Shown here: positions 1 to 7,573 of the stretch, one piece after another
How the letters are laid out: each line of letters starts with the position of its first letter
Position numbering within the stretch: the stretch's first letter is position 1
Assembly: GCF_036227125.1 (NCBI RefSeq)
Contig: NZ_CP109435.1
Coordinates: 8,618,001-8,682,000, forward strand
Length of the DNA: 64,000 nt
Origin: Streptomyces sp. NBC_01485
GTDB lineage: Bacteria; Actinomycetota; Actinomycetes; Streptomycetales; Streptomycetaceae
Reading direction: 5' to 3'
Made by a program: the position numbers and the translations under genes
Notes under the pieces: generated by a model
Databases searched by the model: none
Told to the model about the DNA's origin: nothing
What the model saw: the letters and a program-made list of their open reading frames with translations, nothing else

Positions 1-267
1 GGTGGTCCGGGCGTCGAGGGTGCCGGCGAGCACGGTCTCGCAGGCGTCGAGCAGGGTCAGCAGCAGCACGAGGGCCGCGCAGTACAGCACCCAGCGGGTC
101 GCCGGGGCGTGGGCGAGCAGCAGGTCCAGGGCCCGGCCGAGGGCGGCGGGCAGCAGCAGTCCGGCACCCGTCCCCGCCACGCCCACCAGACACAGGGCCA
201 CGCAGCGTGAGCGGCTGTGCCGGGTGGCGGCGCCGAGCAGTTCACCGGTCGTCCGGTCCATCGGCAT
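1..267 (-). CDS. ramA: ABC exporter of a SapB/AmfS-like lanthipeptide locus (partial, N-terminal 89 codons)
   Basis: The reading frame begins at one of two nearby ATGs (267 or 261) after a GGGAG-like ribosome site and stays open to the left edge, so the C-terminus is missing. The visible 89 residues have a charged N-terminus (MDRTTGELLGAATRHSR) and then two strongly hydrophobic stretches, roughly residues 22-42 and 55-75. This matches the first membrane helices of an exporter-type ABC transporter; the nucleotide-binding domain would lie outside the window. Known ram/amf clusters have two transporter genes directly after the precursor gene (ramA-ramB in S. coelicolor), and this gene sits in that place and orientation. 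Its likely role, by position, is export of the processed peptide. The symbol rests on gene order, not on the visible sequence. Confidence 0.75.
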   Translation of the reverse strand, partial: MPMDRTTGELLGAATRHSRSRCVALCLVGVAGTGAGLLLPAALGRALDLLLAHAPATRWVLYCAALVLLLTLLDACETVLAGTLDARTT

Positions 268-300
268 CCTGCTCCCGCACTTCCTCGGAGAGGCCGGACC

Positions 301-340
301 CCGGGCGGCCCCGCTCCCCCCTGAGGAGCGGACCGCCCGG
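301..340 (-). terminator. Two-tier hairpin between precursor and transporter genes
   Basis: CCGGGCGG (301-308) pairs with CCGCCCGG (333-340), and inside it CCGCTCC (311-317) pairs with GGAGCGG (325-331) around a 7-nt loop. A second 8-bp repeat, GGCGTACG (353-360) with CGTACGCC (387-394), lies just upstream in the direction of transcription. There is no T-tract. In a lanthipeptide operon such a hairpin would be expected to stop or stabilise part of the transcript, giving more precursor than transporter; that role is inference. Confidence 0.5.
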
Positions 341-425
341 AGCGTTCAGCACGGCGTACGCGTCGTCCGTGTCACATGCGACGCGTCGTACGCCTCGTGC
401 TCGTCAGATGCAGACCAGGTGCAGA

Positions 426-545
426 TCAGAGACAGAGCAGAACGCTCGCCGCGCTGATGCAGGAGAGCAGGCTGACGGTGCTGTTGCCGCCGCCGCCCCC
501 GGTGTGCTCGTCGGATTCCATCGTCTGCAGGTCGAGCAGGGCCAT
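426..545 (-). CDS. ramS: Class III lanthipeptide precursor, SapB/AmfS type (39 aa)
   Basis: This small ATG-started gene encodes 39 residues. The leader part is MALLDLQTMESDEH, carrying the hydrophobic-D-L-Q-x-M-E element typical of RamS/AmfS leaders. The core follows: TGGGGGN, then STVSLLSC and SAASVLLC, then a final Leu. Each eight-residue block is a perfect S-x-x-S-x-x-x-C unit, the substrate pattern for a dehydrated serine pair cyclised on cysteine by a class III synthetase. By analogy with SapB, which starts TG, cleavage before Thr15 would leave a 25-residue core with two rings. An AAAGGA ribosome site lies 7 nt upstream. It lies 82 nt after the synthetase gene in the same operon. The mature peptide probably acts as a surfactant that lets aerial hyphae leave the medium, as known for SapB and AmfS. 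Confidence 0.93.
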   Translation of the reverse strand: MALLDLQTMESDEHTGGGGGNSTVSLLSCISAASVLLCL

Positions 546-627
546 GGTGTGTCCTTTCGTCGGTTTTCCGTGTCGTCCCGTGGGGACGGGGTTGCGTCAC
601 GACTCCGTCAGTGGTGGCGGAGCCGCG

Positions 628-3243
628 TCATGAGGGCCGCACGTGCGGCGGCGGGAGGAACGGCAGGTGCGCGGTGGCGCCCGTGCCGTCCGGGTCGAGG
701 GCGGCGGCGAGGGCGAGCAGACAGCCCGCCGTGCCGGTGCCGAGGTCCATGGACAGCCGCATCATCTGGTGCCCGGGGAAGGCGAGTTGGCCCTGATAGG
801 GCATAGCGAACCAGCCCAGAGCGGCGATCTGTTCGGCGAGCCGGGCCCGTGTCGCGCCCGGTGCGGTGGTGCGGGCGAGGTGCAGGATCATCCCGGCGCG
901 GCCCTGGAAGAGGCCGGGCTGCGCGTAGAAGCGGGAGGTGGCGGCGGTCAGGATGCCGGCCCTGGCCCGCTCGAACTCCCCTCCGGGGTCCGGGACTTGG
1001 GCCAGGTGGTCGTCGAGCACCGCCCCGACCCCCACGCTCCCGTCGCCGAGATACGGCAGGGTCCGCCACCCCTCGTCGACCTCCACCGAACCCCCCTCGC
1101 GCTCCACGCAGGCCGCCAGGTCCCGGCGCAGCGCGACCCCCGCCGCCTCCAACAGCCGCCGGTCGCCGCTCTGTTCGTACTGCCTGAGCAGGAACAGCGC
1201 GGGCCCGCTCGCACCCCGCAGCAGCCCGGCCCGCCGCCGGGGCGCGTCCGGCACCGGTTCGGCGAGCCGGCGTACGACGATGTCGGCGGCCTCGGCGGCC
1301 CGCTCGCGCAGCTCCGGCTCGCCGGTCCTGCGCGCCAGTTCGCCGAGGACGAGCCCCAGTCCGGCCAGGCCCCCGTGCAGGTCGGAGGAGAGGTGCTGCC
1401 ATCGCTCGCGCAGGATGCCGTCGACCAGGTCCAGCGCCCGCTGCCGGTGCCCCAGCAGGTCCAGGACGTGGGCGACGCCCGCGAGGCCGTCGTACAGTCC
1501 GAGCGGGGTGCCCGTCGGGGCCGGGGCGGTGTGGTCGAGGAGCCAGCGCTCGCCCTCGTCGTAGCGCTCGGCGCCGGTCGCCGCCAGCGCGTACAGCACG
1601 CCGGCCGCGCCGTGCGCCAGGCCGAGGCCGCCGCCGTCGGAGAACTGGGCGACGTCCCCGGGGAAGAGCCGGTCGTCGCGCTCGGGGCTCGCCGACGCGA
1701 GGATCGCCTTGACCATCGAGTCCCGGCTGTGCGGCCAGTCCCCGGGCTCCACCCGGAAGGCGGGCGCCGACGGGACGCGCGGAGCCCGCACCGGCGCGCT
1801 GCCGGCGGCGTCGCGGGTGATCTCCGCGACCGCCTCGTCCAGGAACTCCCGCGGCACGTCCGGGAACTGCTGCCCGATCACCTCGGCCAGATGGGCCGCC
1901 TTGCCCCGGTCGACCACGAACAGGGTGGTCACGGGCAGGAACAGGGCCAGCCGTAAGCACGCCAGCGCGTAGCGGTCGACGTCGATGCCCCGGCGGTCGG
2001 GCGGCGCGAAGAAACCGGGGTGCGCGACGACCTGGCGGCCGTTCTCCTCGGCCGGGGCCGCCGCCTCGAAGTCGATCAGGTACACCGACTCCTCGTCGGG
2101 CGCGACCATGATGTTGAAGACATGCAGGTCGTTGAAGACGATCCCGCACGCGTGCACCTTCTCCACCGCCCGCTCCACCGCCCGGTGGACGCGCACCGCC
2201 CACGCCGTGTACGCGGCGACGGCCCCCGGGTCGGGGTCGGCGCGGAGCAGCGGGTGCCGTTCGGCGAAGAACGAGTTGAGCGGGCGTCCCGCCACGAAGT
2301 CCATGACGAGGAAGCGGTGGTCGCCGAGCATGAACCAGTCGCGCACCTCGGGCACCACCCCGGTCCCCGCCACCGCCTCCAGCGCCCGCTTCTCCCGCTC
2401 CAGCCGGGCGATCGCGTCCGCCCCGTCGGAGGCCAGCCCCGCGTGCGGCCGCCCCTCCTTGAGGACCACCTCGCGCCCGTCCCGGGTGTCGGTGCCCGCG
2501 TACACCCCGCCGCCGTTGGAGAAGTGCAGCGCCTTCTCGATGCGGTACGGCAGCTCGCCCACGGTCGTCGTGTTGCGGGCCGTGAGGTGCGGCTCCAGGA
2601 ACGGGGGCAGCGTCACCCACTCCGGGACCTGGAAGGAGGGCGCCCGCCGGTCCGGCACCAGGGTGCCCGTGCCGTCCTGCACCGCCGGCACGAGGGAGCC
2701 GCGGTCGTCGACGACGTACCGGCGCGCGAACGCGCCGTGGCGGACGTAGAGCGGGCCGTCGGACCAGCGCAGGTCGGTGAGGATGTAGGGCCCCTCGAAG
2801 CCCTCCAGCAGGGCGCCCAGTTCGCGCAGCACCGTGTGCAGGTGCTCGTCGTCGGACGGGTAGACGGTGACGAACTTGCCGCTGGTGTCGCGGCCCGCGT
2901 ACTTGGTGTTGCGCAGGTGCAGCAGGTGCGGGCCCGGCACGAACTTGAACGGGACGCGGTGCGCGACGCAGTAGTCCCACACGATCGCCGCGATCCGGTC
3001 CGCGTTCGCCCGGGTGGCAGAGGCGTGGATCTTCCAGCCCTGGGCCGGACCCGGCGCCGGGGACCCGTCCGCGGCGAGCGGCGTCAGCGTCAGCCAGTCA
3101 CCGGTCCGCGCCGACTCCCAGCCCTCGGGGACCGGCCGGCGCGCCGTGTCGAACAGCGGCGCGCTCCCGCCCGTGCCCATCCGGTCGGGCGTCTCGTAGA
3201 AGTGCGCGTCCGCCAGCGCGTACACCTCGTACCGCTTGTCCAT
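628..3243 (-). CDS. ramC: Class III lanthipeptide synthetase (lyase-kinase-cyclase), RamC/AmfT-like
   Basis: The 871-residue protein phosphorylates, eliminates and cyclises the RamS precursor. Residues 1 to about 220 form the lyase region. The kinase-like domain follows, with a glycine-rich GGGVYAG near 241, VVLKE as the likely ATP lysine, VFNDLHVFNIM near 366 as the catalytic loop and LIDFE near 389 as the metal-binding motif. From about 520 to the end is a LanC-like alpha-toroid with repeated GLAHGAAG, GLYDGLAG and LHGGLAG signatures; the zinc ligands of true LanC proteins are not apparent, as usual in class III. I chose the ATG at 3243 (MDKRYEVY) because AAGGAGG lies 10 nt before it; an upstream ATG at 3279 lacks this. 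Leu430 is encoded by TTA (1954-1956), so translation may depend on the bldA tRNA. Confidence 0.93.
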   Translation of the reverse strand: MDKRYEVYALADAHFYETPDRMGTGGSAPLFDTARRPVPEGWESARTGDWLTLTPLAADGSPAPGPAQGWKIHASATRANADRIAAIVWDYCVAHRVPFKFVPGPHLLHLRNTKYAGRDTSGKFVTVYPSDDEHLHTVLRELGALLEGFEGPYILTDLRWSDGPLYVRHGAFARRYVVDDRGSLVPAVQDGTGTLVPDRRAPSFQVPEWVTLPPFLEPHLTARNTTTVGELPYRIEKALHFSNGGGVYAGTDTRDGREVVLKEGRPHAGLASDGADAIARLEREKRALEAVAGTGVVPEVRDWFMLGDHRFLVMDFVAGRPLNSFFAERHPLLRADPDPGAVAAYTAWAVRVHRAVERAVEKVHACGIVFNDLHVFNIMVAPDEESVYLIDFEAAAPAEENGRQVVAHPGFFAPPDRRGIDVDRYALACLRLALFLPVTTLFVVDRGKAAHLAEVIGQQFPDVPREFLDEAVAEITRDAAGSAPVRAPRVPSAPAFRVEPGDWPHSRDSMVKAILASASPERDDRLFPGDVAQFSDGGGLGLAHGAAGVLYALAATGAERYDEGERWLLDHTAPAPTGTPLGLYDGLAGVAHVLDLLGHRQRALDLVDGILRERWQHLSSDLHGGLAGLGLVLGELARRTGEPELRERAAEAADIVVRRLAEPVPDAPRRRAGLLRGASGPALFLLRQYEQSGDRRLLEAAGVALRRDLAACVEREGGSVEVDEGWRTLPYLGDGSVGVGAVLDDHLAQVPDPGGEFERARAGILTAATSRFYAQPGLFQGRAGMILHLARTTAPGATRARLAEQIAALGWFAMPYQGQLAFPGHQMMRLSMDLGTGTAGCLLALAAALDPDGTGATAHLPFLPPPHVRPS

Positions 3244-3388
3244 GTGTCCCCCTCCTTGGCCCGGCCAAGAGACTCCCAAGCGGGCGAGGGGCGCGGACAG
3301 TCACGCCTGTCACGAGATCACTGTGCGGAACGCACGCGTAAAGACATGTTCGGCCCCTTTCGAGCACCGGCCTGCACGGCCCCTACAT

Positions 3389-3408
3389 GATCTCCATGTG
3401 ATCTCCAT
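3389..3408. repeat. Two 9-bp direct repeats one helical turn apart, upstream of ramC
   Basis: GATCTCCAT occurs at 3389-3397 and again at 3400-3408, an 11-bp period, about 150 nt upstream of the ramC start codon and 54 nt beyond the glycosyltransferase stop. Same-face direct repeats suit a LuxR-type response regulator such as RamR/AmfR, which controls these operons in other species. The assignment is inference. Confidence 0.35.
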
Positions 3409-3461
3409 CCACCCCCTCTTCATCCCCTCTTCCATCCCCGAGTGACGCCTGCGCGTCGCCG

Positions 3462-5396
3462 TCACTTCCCGCGGGCCGTGACCCGTCCGAGCGCCCGGTA
3501 CATGGCGCGGCGCAGCCCGTGGGCCAGGTGCCGGGCGCCGCCGGGCTGGGGCGCCGGCACCACGAGGACGCCGTCCGGCGCGATGTGCAGGGCGAAGGGC
3601 AGCGGGTGGAAGCGCGCCCCGTCCGTGTCCGGGGTGAGGCACACCGTCGTCAGCCAGGTCCGGCCCGCCGGTTCGGTGTCCGGCAGGGCGGCCTCCAGCC
3701 GCCCGCCCGGCGACAGCGTCCCGAAGACCTCGCGCAGGTCGCCGGACCTGTCCCCGGTCAGCCGCAGCAGCACGGCGGTGGCCTCGGGCACGTAGAGGGG
3801 CAGGACCACGCGGAGGCGGTCCTCGGCGACGGTGACGTCCCCGGCCGACACCCGGCCCAGGCCGAGCCGCTTGCTCGCGTGGCCGACGTCCAGCGCGAGA
3901 CTCGCGTGCCGGTCGGTCCAGTACGGCAGTACCACCCGGCCGGCGACGACCCCGGCGGGCGGGGCGGGGCGGCCGTGGTGGCGGGGCGCCGGGCCCAGCC
4001 GCAGTTCCTTCGTCCAGCCGCCCAGGCCCACCCGGACCCACACGTCCCACAGGCCCTCGCCCGGCGGGCCGCCGCTCACCGCGGTGGCGGGATCCACGGT
4101 GGCCGTCGCCCGCAGCACGAGCCGTACCCGGCTGCCGTCGCCGGCCGGCACGGTCTCCCGGACCACCTCCGCCGGCTGGAAGTACTGCGCGGAGCTGGTC
4201 CGCTCCCGCAGCAGCAGGTCGGGCACGGTCCGGTCGAACCGGTCCACGGTGTCCGCGCCCAGCCAGCGCACCGCCTCGGCCATGTCCTGCGGCGGCCACC
4301 GCGGGGAGCCCCCGGCGGACGGGAACGTCATCGGCCCGCCGTCGTGCGTGAGTTCGGCGGCGAAGGCGATCCGCAGCACGCCGTCCTGCCATACGACGCC
4401 CTCCGGGTCGACGGCGAGCCCGACGCCCGCCTCCCACTCGGCGAACGCGACGACGTCGTCGTAACGCCCGTCGGCGACCAGCGCGGCGACGACCCGCTGG
4501 GAGGGCTGCAACGGAGCCGCCACCCCCGGCCCGAACCGCTCGACGACGACCCCGTGGATCTCCTCGAAGAGCTCCCTGCGGTAGTCCTCGGGCAGGTCGA
4601 GGAAGCGCCGGCCGCGCAGCCGCTCGACCATCTCCACGCGCAGCCAGCGCCGGAACAGCCCGTCGCGCAGCGGCCCCGGCCCGGTGTACCGCTCGACGAC
4701 GTCGAGGGCCTCCCGGAGGTTCTTGAAGTAACCCGCGGGCTCGAACCGCCGGAAGCTGATGTTCGAGGCGTCGTCCCGCCGGACGTGGTAGTAGCAGACG
4801 TAGTCGGAGAGCACCGAGACATTGCCGGCCCGCAGATAGGCCTCGGTGACGAAGACGTGGTCCTCCAGCCGGCGCCGCCCCTCGGGGAAGCGCAGGCCGA
4901 TGCGGTCCAGGAACGCCCGGCGGACCATCTTGTGCGGGGTGAGGCTGTCGATGAGGGGCGCGTTCGCGACGCCGGCGCGCGGGCGGTTCGCGCGAAACAG
5001 CTCCACCGGCACCGCGCGCCCCTTGCCGGCCATCTTGCCCACGACGACGTCCGCGTCGTTCGCGATCCCGTAGGCGTACATCCGCTCCAGCGCTTCGTCG
5101 CCGAGGTGGTCGTCGTCGTCGACGAACATGACGTACTCACCGCGGGAGGCGTCGATGCCGACGTTGCGGGGCTTGCCCGCCCAGCCGGAGTTCTCCTGGT
5201 GGATGACACGGACCCGGGGGTCCTCGGCGGCGAGCGCGTCCAGGCGGGCCGGGGTGGCGTCGGTGGAGCCGTCGTCGACGAAGATCACCTCGTACGCGTC
5301 CGGCGGCATCGACTGCCGCAGCAGCGAGGCGACGCAGTCCTCGATGAAGGGACCGGGGTTGTGGACGGGGACGATGACGCTGACCTTGACCGGCAT
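3462..5396 (-). CDS. Family 2 glycosyltransferase with C-terminal beta-rich extension
   Basis: The 644-residue protein starts at an ATG preceded by AGGAG. Residues 1 to about 240 are a GT-A catalytic domain: the N-terminal strand VKVSVIVPVHNPG, the nucleotide-binding VIFVDDGSTD, and the metal-binding FVDDDDHLGD are all present. About 400 residues with no recognised motif follow; they are rich in predicted strands and arginine, in the manner of the linker and accessory domains of teichoic-acid or capsule glycosyltransferases. No membrane helix is evident, so it is probably cytoplasmic or membrane-associated. It lies 219 bp upstream of ramC on the same strand. Whether it belongs to the lanthipeptide locus is unknown. 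Substrate cannot be inferred, though a nucleotide-sugar to wall-polymer transfer is plausible. Confidence 0.85.
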   Translation of the reverse strand: MPVKVSVIVPVHNPGPFIEDCVASLLRQSMPPDAYEVIFVDDGSTDATPARLDALAAEDPRVRVIHQENSGWAGKPRNVGIDASRGEYVMFVDDDDHLGDEALERMYAYGIANDADVVVGKMAGKGRAVPVELFRANRPRAGVANAPLIDSLTPHKMVRRAFLDRIGLRFPEGRRRLEDHVFVTEAYLRAGNVSVLSDYVCYYHVRRDDASNISFRRFEPAGYFKNLREALDVVERYTGPGPLRDGLFRRWLRVEMVERLRGRRFLDLPEDYRRELFEEIHGVVVERFGPGVAAPLQPSQRVVAALVADGRYDDVVAFAEWEAGVGLAVDPEGVVWQDGVLRIAFAAELTHDGGPMTFPSAGGSPRWPPQDMAEAVRWLGADTVDRFDRTVPDLLLRERTSSAQYFQPAEVVRETVPAGDGSRVRLVLRATATVDPATAVSGGPPGEGLWDVWVRVGLGGWTKELRLGPAPRHHGRPAPPAGVVAGRVVLPYWTDRHASLALDVGHASKRLGLGRVSAGDVTVAEDRLRVVLPLYVPEATAVLLRLTGDRSGDLREVFGTLSPGGRLEAALPDTEPAGRTWLTTVCLTPDTDGARFHPLPFALHIAPDGVLVVPAPQPGGARHLAHGLRRAMYRALGRVTARGK

Positions 5397-5414
5397 CGGG
5401 CTCCTGGCCCCCTT

Positions 5415-5451
5415 GCTGGATCTCGCGGGATCGCGCTGGATCTTGCTGGAC
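5415..5451. repeat. Phased GCTGGA direct repeats in the divergent promoter region
   Basis: GCTGGATCT occurs at 5415-5423 and 5435-5443, and the related GCTGGACC at 5445-5452, giving spacings of 20 and 10 bp. They lie between the glycosyltransferase start (5396) and the divergent phosphoesterase gene (5539). They could be operator half-sites or chance low-complexity sequence. Confidence 0.25.
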
Positions 5452-5538
5452 CGCCGGCCGTGCGCGCGGCGACCGGCACGTGTGGGCCGATGCTAACCCC
5501 GCCGTCGACGCCCCACCTGTCCCGGTTCGCCCGAGTCG

Positions 5539-6060
5539 GTGATTTCGTACGATGACGTCGTGCGCCTCCTGCTGATGTCCGACACCCACCTCCCCAAGCG
5601 TGCCAGGGCGCTCCCCGCCCCGCTGCTCGACGAGCTGCCGCACGCGGACGTGGTCATCCACGCCGGGGACTGGGTCGACGCGGCCACCCTCGACCTGCTG
5701 GAGAGCCGCAGCCGCCGGCTCGTCGGCGTGTACGGCAACAACGACGGGCCCGGACTGCGCGCCCGCCTGCCCGAGGTGGCGTACGCCGACCTGGGCGGAC
5801 TGCGGTTCGGTGTCGTCCACGAGACGGGCCCCGCCCAGGGCCGCGAGGCCCGCTGCGCCGCCCGTTTCCCCGACCTGGACGTCCTGGTCTTCGGCCACAG
5901 CCACATCCCCTGGGACACCACGGCCCCCGGCGGCCCACGCCTGCTCAACCCGGGCTCCCCGACCGACCGGCGCCGCCAGCCGCACTGCACCTACCTGACC
6001 GCCACCGCGTCCGACGGCCGCCTCACGGACGTCGTCCTGCACCGGCTGCCGCCCCGCTGA
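5539..6060 (+). CDS. YfcE/MJ0936-family metallophosphoesterase
   Basis: The protein (173 residues from the GTG at 5539, or 166 from the GTG at 5560 that matches the usual family N-terminus VRLLLMSDTH) carries the calcineurin-like phosphoesterase signatures in order: DTH near residue 15, HAGDWVD, GNND and FGHSHIP. These supply the Asp, His and Asn ligands for two metal ions. The compact size and the GNND/GHSH pairing place it in the YfcE group of small phosphodiesterases. No clear ribosome site precedes either start, so the transcript may be leaderless. It is cytoplasmic and monocistronic. The natural substrate is unknown for most members, so only phosphodiesterase activity is claimed. Confidence 0.87.
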   Translation: MISYDDVVRLLLMSDTHLPKRARALPAPLLDELPHADVVIHAGDWVDAATLDLLESRSRRLVGVYGNNDGPGLRARLPEVAYADLGGLRFGVVHETGPAQGREARCAARFPDLDVLVFGHSHIPWDTTAPGGPRLLNPGSPTDRRRQPHCTYLTATASDGRLTDVVLHRLPPR

Positions 6061-6182
6061 CACGGCGGCGCGTGAGGAGCGCGTGGAGGGGGCCGTGAGG
6101 AGGAGGGCAGAGAACCGGGCCGCTTCCGGCCGACACGGTCGGACGCGGCCCGGAACTTGCGAGTGTGCTTTGCCTCAACGGG

Positions 6183-6211
6183 CCTCCTTCCTTCGTGAGA
6201 CGAAGGGGAGG
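6183..6211. terminator. Hairpin between convergent genes
   Basis: CCTCC (6183-6187) and CCTTCG (6190-6195) pair with CGAAGG (6201-6206) and GGAGG (6207-6211) around a TGAGA loop, with a 2-nt bulge. It lies between the convergent phosphoesterase and XdhC-type genes and probably serves both as a terminator. Confidence 0.55.
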
Positions 6212-6267
6212 ACATGCATGCCTGTCCGTTATGGGCGCCTACCCCTCTGGGCGTGTCCCACACCTCC

Positions 6268-7383
6268 TCACGCGGTGGACTCCCGCTGTCGCTGGTGGAT
6301 CGCCCCCGCCGTCGCCGTCAGCGGAGCGCCGCTGCCGCCCCACCGCAGCGCGACGATCTCGGCGGCCACCGACACGGCCACCTCCTCGGGCGTACGGGCC
6401 CCCAGGTCCAGCCCGACCGGTGAGCGCAGCCGGGCCAGCTCACGGTCGGTGAGCCCGGCCTCGACCAGCCGTGCACGGCGTTCGTCATGGGTACGGCGGC
6501 TGCCCATCGCCCCGATGTAGGCGGCCGGCCGGCGCAGCGCCACCTCCAGCAGCGGCACGTCGAACTTCGGGTCGTGGGTCAGCACGCAGATCACGGTGCG
6601 CCCGTCGCTGTCCGTGCCGCGCAGGTACCGGTGCGGCCAGTCCACGACCACCTCCACGCCCGGCGGGAACCGCTTCGCCGTGGCGAAGAGCGGGCGGGCG
6701 TCGCACACCGTGACCCGGTAGCCGAGGAAGTCGCCGATCCGGGCCACGGCGGCCGCGTAGTCGATCGCGCCGAACACCAGCATGCGCGGCGGCGGCGCGA
6801 AGGAGTGCAGGAACACCGGGACGGCGTCCTCGCGCCGCTGCCCGCGCGGCCCGTAGTGCCGTACGCCCGTGACGCCGAGGGCGAGCTCACCGCGCGCGTC
6901 GGCGGTGACCGCCGCGTCCAGACCGGCCGTGCCCAGCGTGCCCGAGGTCCGGTCCGGCCAGACCGCGAGGGCCGCCCCGCGCGGCGCCGGGCCGTCGGTG
7001 ACCGTGGCCACCGTCACCGGCTCGCCCGCGGCGACCGACCGGGCGACCGCCCCGAACGACGGGTCGAGGCCGGGCGTGACCGGGCGCACGAGCACCGTGA
7101 TCTCGCCGCCGCAGGTCAGGCCGACGGCGAAGGCGTCCTCGGCGCTGTACCCGAAGGTCGCGATCCGGGCCGCCTTGTCGGCCATGACCTCCCGGGCCAG
7201 CTCGAACACCGCGCCCTCCACACACCCCCCGGACACACTGCCCACGACCTCGTCGCCGGGGCCCACCGCCATCGCCGCACCCGGGTCACGCGGCGCACTG
7301 CGGCTGACGGCGACCACGGTGGCCAGCCCGAACGGCACACCGGCCGCGTACCACCTGTCCAGCACCGGCAGAATCTCGCGCAT
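6268..7383 (-). CDS. XdhC/CoxI-family molybdenum cofactor maturation protein
   Basis: The 371-residue protein has the N-terminal XdhC/CoxI domain, including SGGCVEGAV near residue 50 with its conserved cysteine, and the C-terminal Rossmann-type XdhC_C domain (AYIGAMGSRRTHDERRARL). Family members bind molybdenum cofactor, promote its sulfuration and insert it into xanthine dehydrogenase or CO dehydrogenase-type hydroxylases. No molybdoenzyme structural genes lie nearby, so the partner enzyme must be elsewhere. The ATG at 7383 has no ribosome site, but TAGCGT sits six nt before it, suggesting a leaderless promoter. It diverges from the GH5 gene with about 190 bp between starts. The family is confident; the specific client enzyme is not known. 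Confidence 0.88.
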   Translation of the reverse strand: MREILPVLDRWYAAGVPFGLATVVAVSRSAPRDPGAAMAVGPGDEVVGSVSGGCVEGAVFELAREVMADKAARIATFGYSAEDAFAVGLTCGGEITVLVRPVTPGLDPSFGAVARSVAAGEPVTVATVTDGPAPRGAALAVWPDRTSGTLGTAGLDAAVTADARGELALGVTGVRHYGPRGQRREDAVPVFLHSFAPPPRMLVFGAIDYAAAVARIGDFLGYRVTVCDARPLFATAKRFPPGVEVVVDWPHRYLRGTDSDGRTVICVLTHDPKFDVPLLEVALRRPAAYIGAMGSRRTHDERRARLVEAGLTDRELARLRSPVGLDLGARTPEEVAVSVAAEIVALRWGGSGAPLTATAGAIHQRQRESTA

Positions 7384-7537
7384 GTTCGAACGCTAATCCG
7401 TTACCGCCCGGCCCGCCCCCGAAGACCCGCTGTCGAGCACCCTGCGCACCGAACCGCGAGGAGTGCCTGTTCAGCGGGACGGGACTGGTGGCCAACTGGT
7501 CCGGCAGATAACGAACTTACTCGTGGGTCAGAAGGTA

Positions 7538-7569
7538 TTGACGGTGTCCGGAAAGCATCGGACTGTAGT
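7538..7569 (+). promoter_or_regulatory. Candidate promoter of the GH5 gene
   Basis: TTGACG (7538-7543) resembles a sigma-70-type -35 element. ACTGTA at 7562-7567 (18-bp spacer) is a possible -10. This would place transcription start next to the ATG at 7574, a leaderless arrangement common in Streptomyces. Confidence 0.3.
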
Positions 7570-7573
7570 GCAC

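Noticed and set aside
608..2980. Long open frame on the minus strand inside ramC
   Set aside because: It is very rich in Arg, Pro, Gly and Ala with no domain, and overlaps the confident synthetase gene in another frame: a high-GC shadow.
5137..6063. 308-codon minus-strand frame antisense to the phosphoesterase
   Set aside because: The end part reads the glycosyltransferase out of frame, the rest mirrors the phosphoesterase; no ribosome site or family match.
6183..6211. Second IS605-like right end
   Set aside because: The hairpin followed by GGACATGC superficially resembles the element end at 31863-31894, but arms and terminal bases differ and no transposase sequence is near; it is best seen as a terminator.
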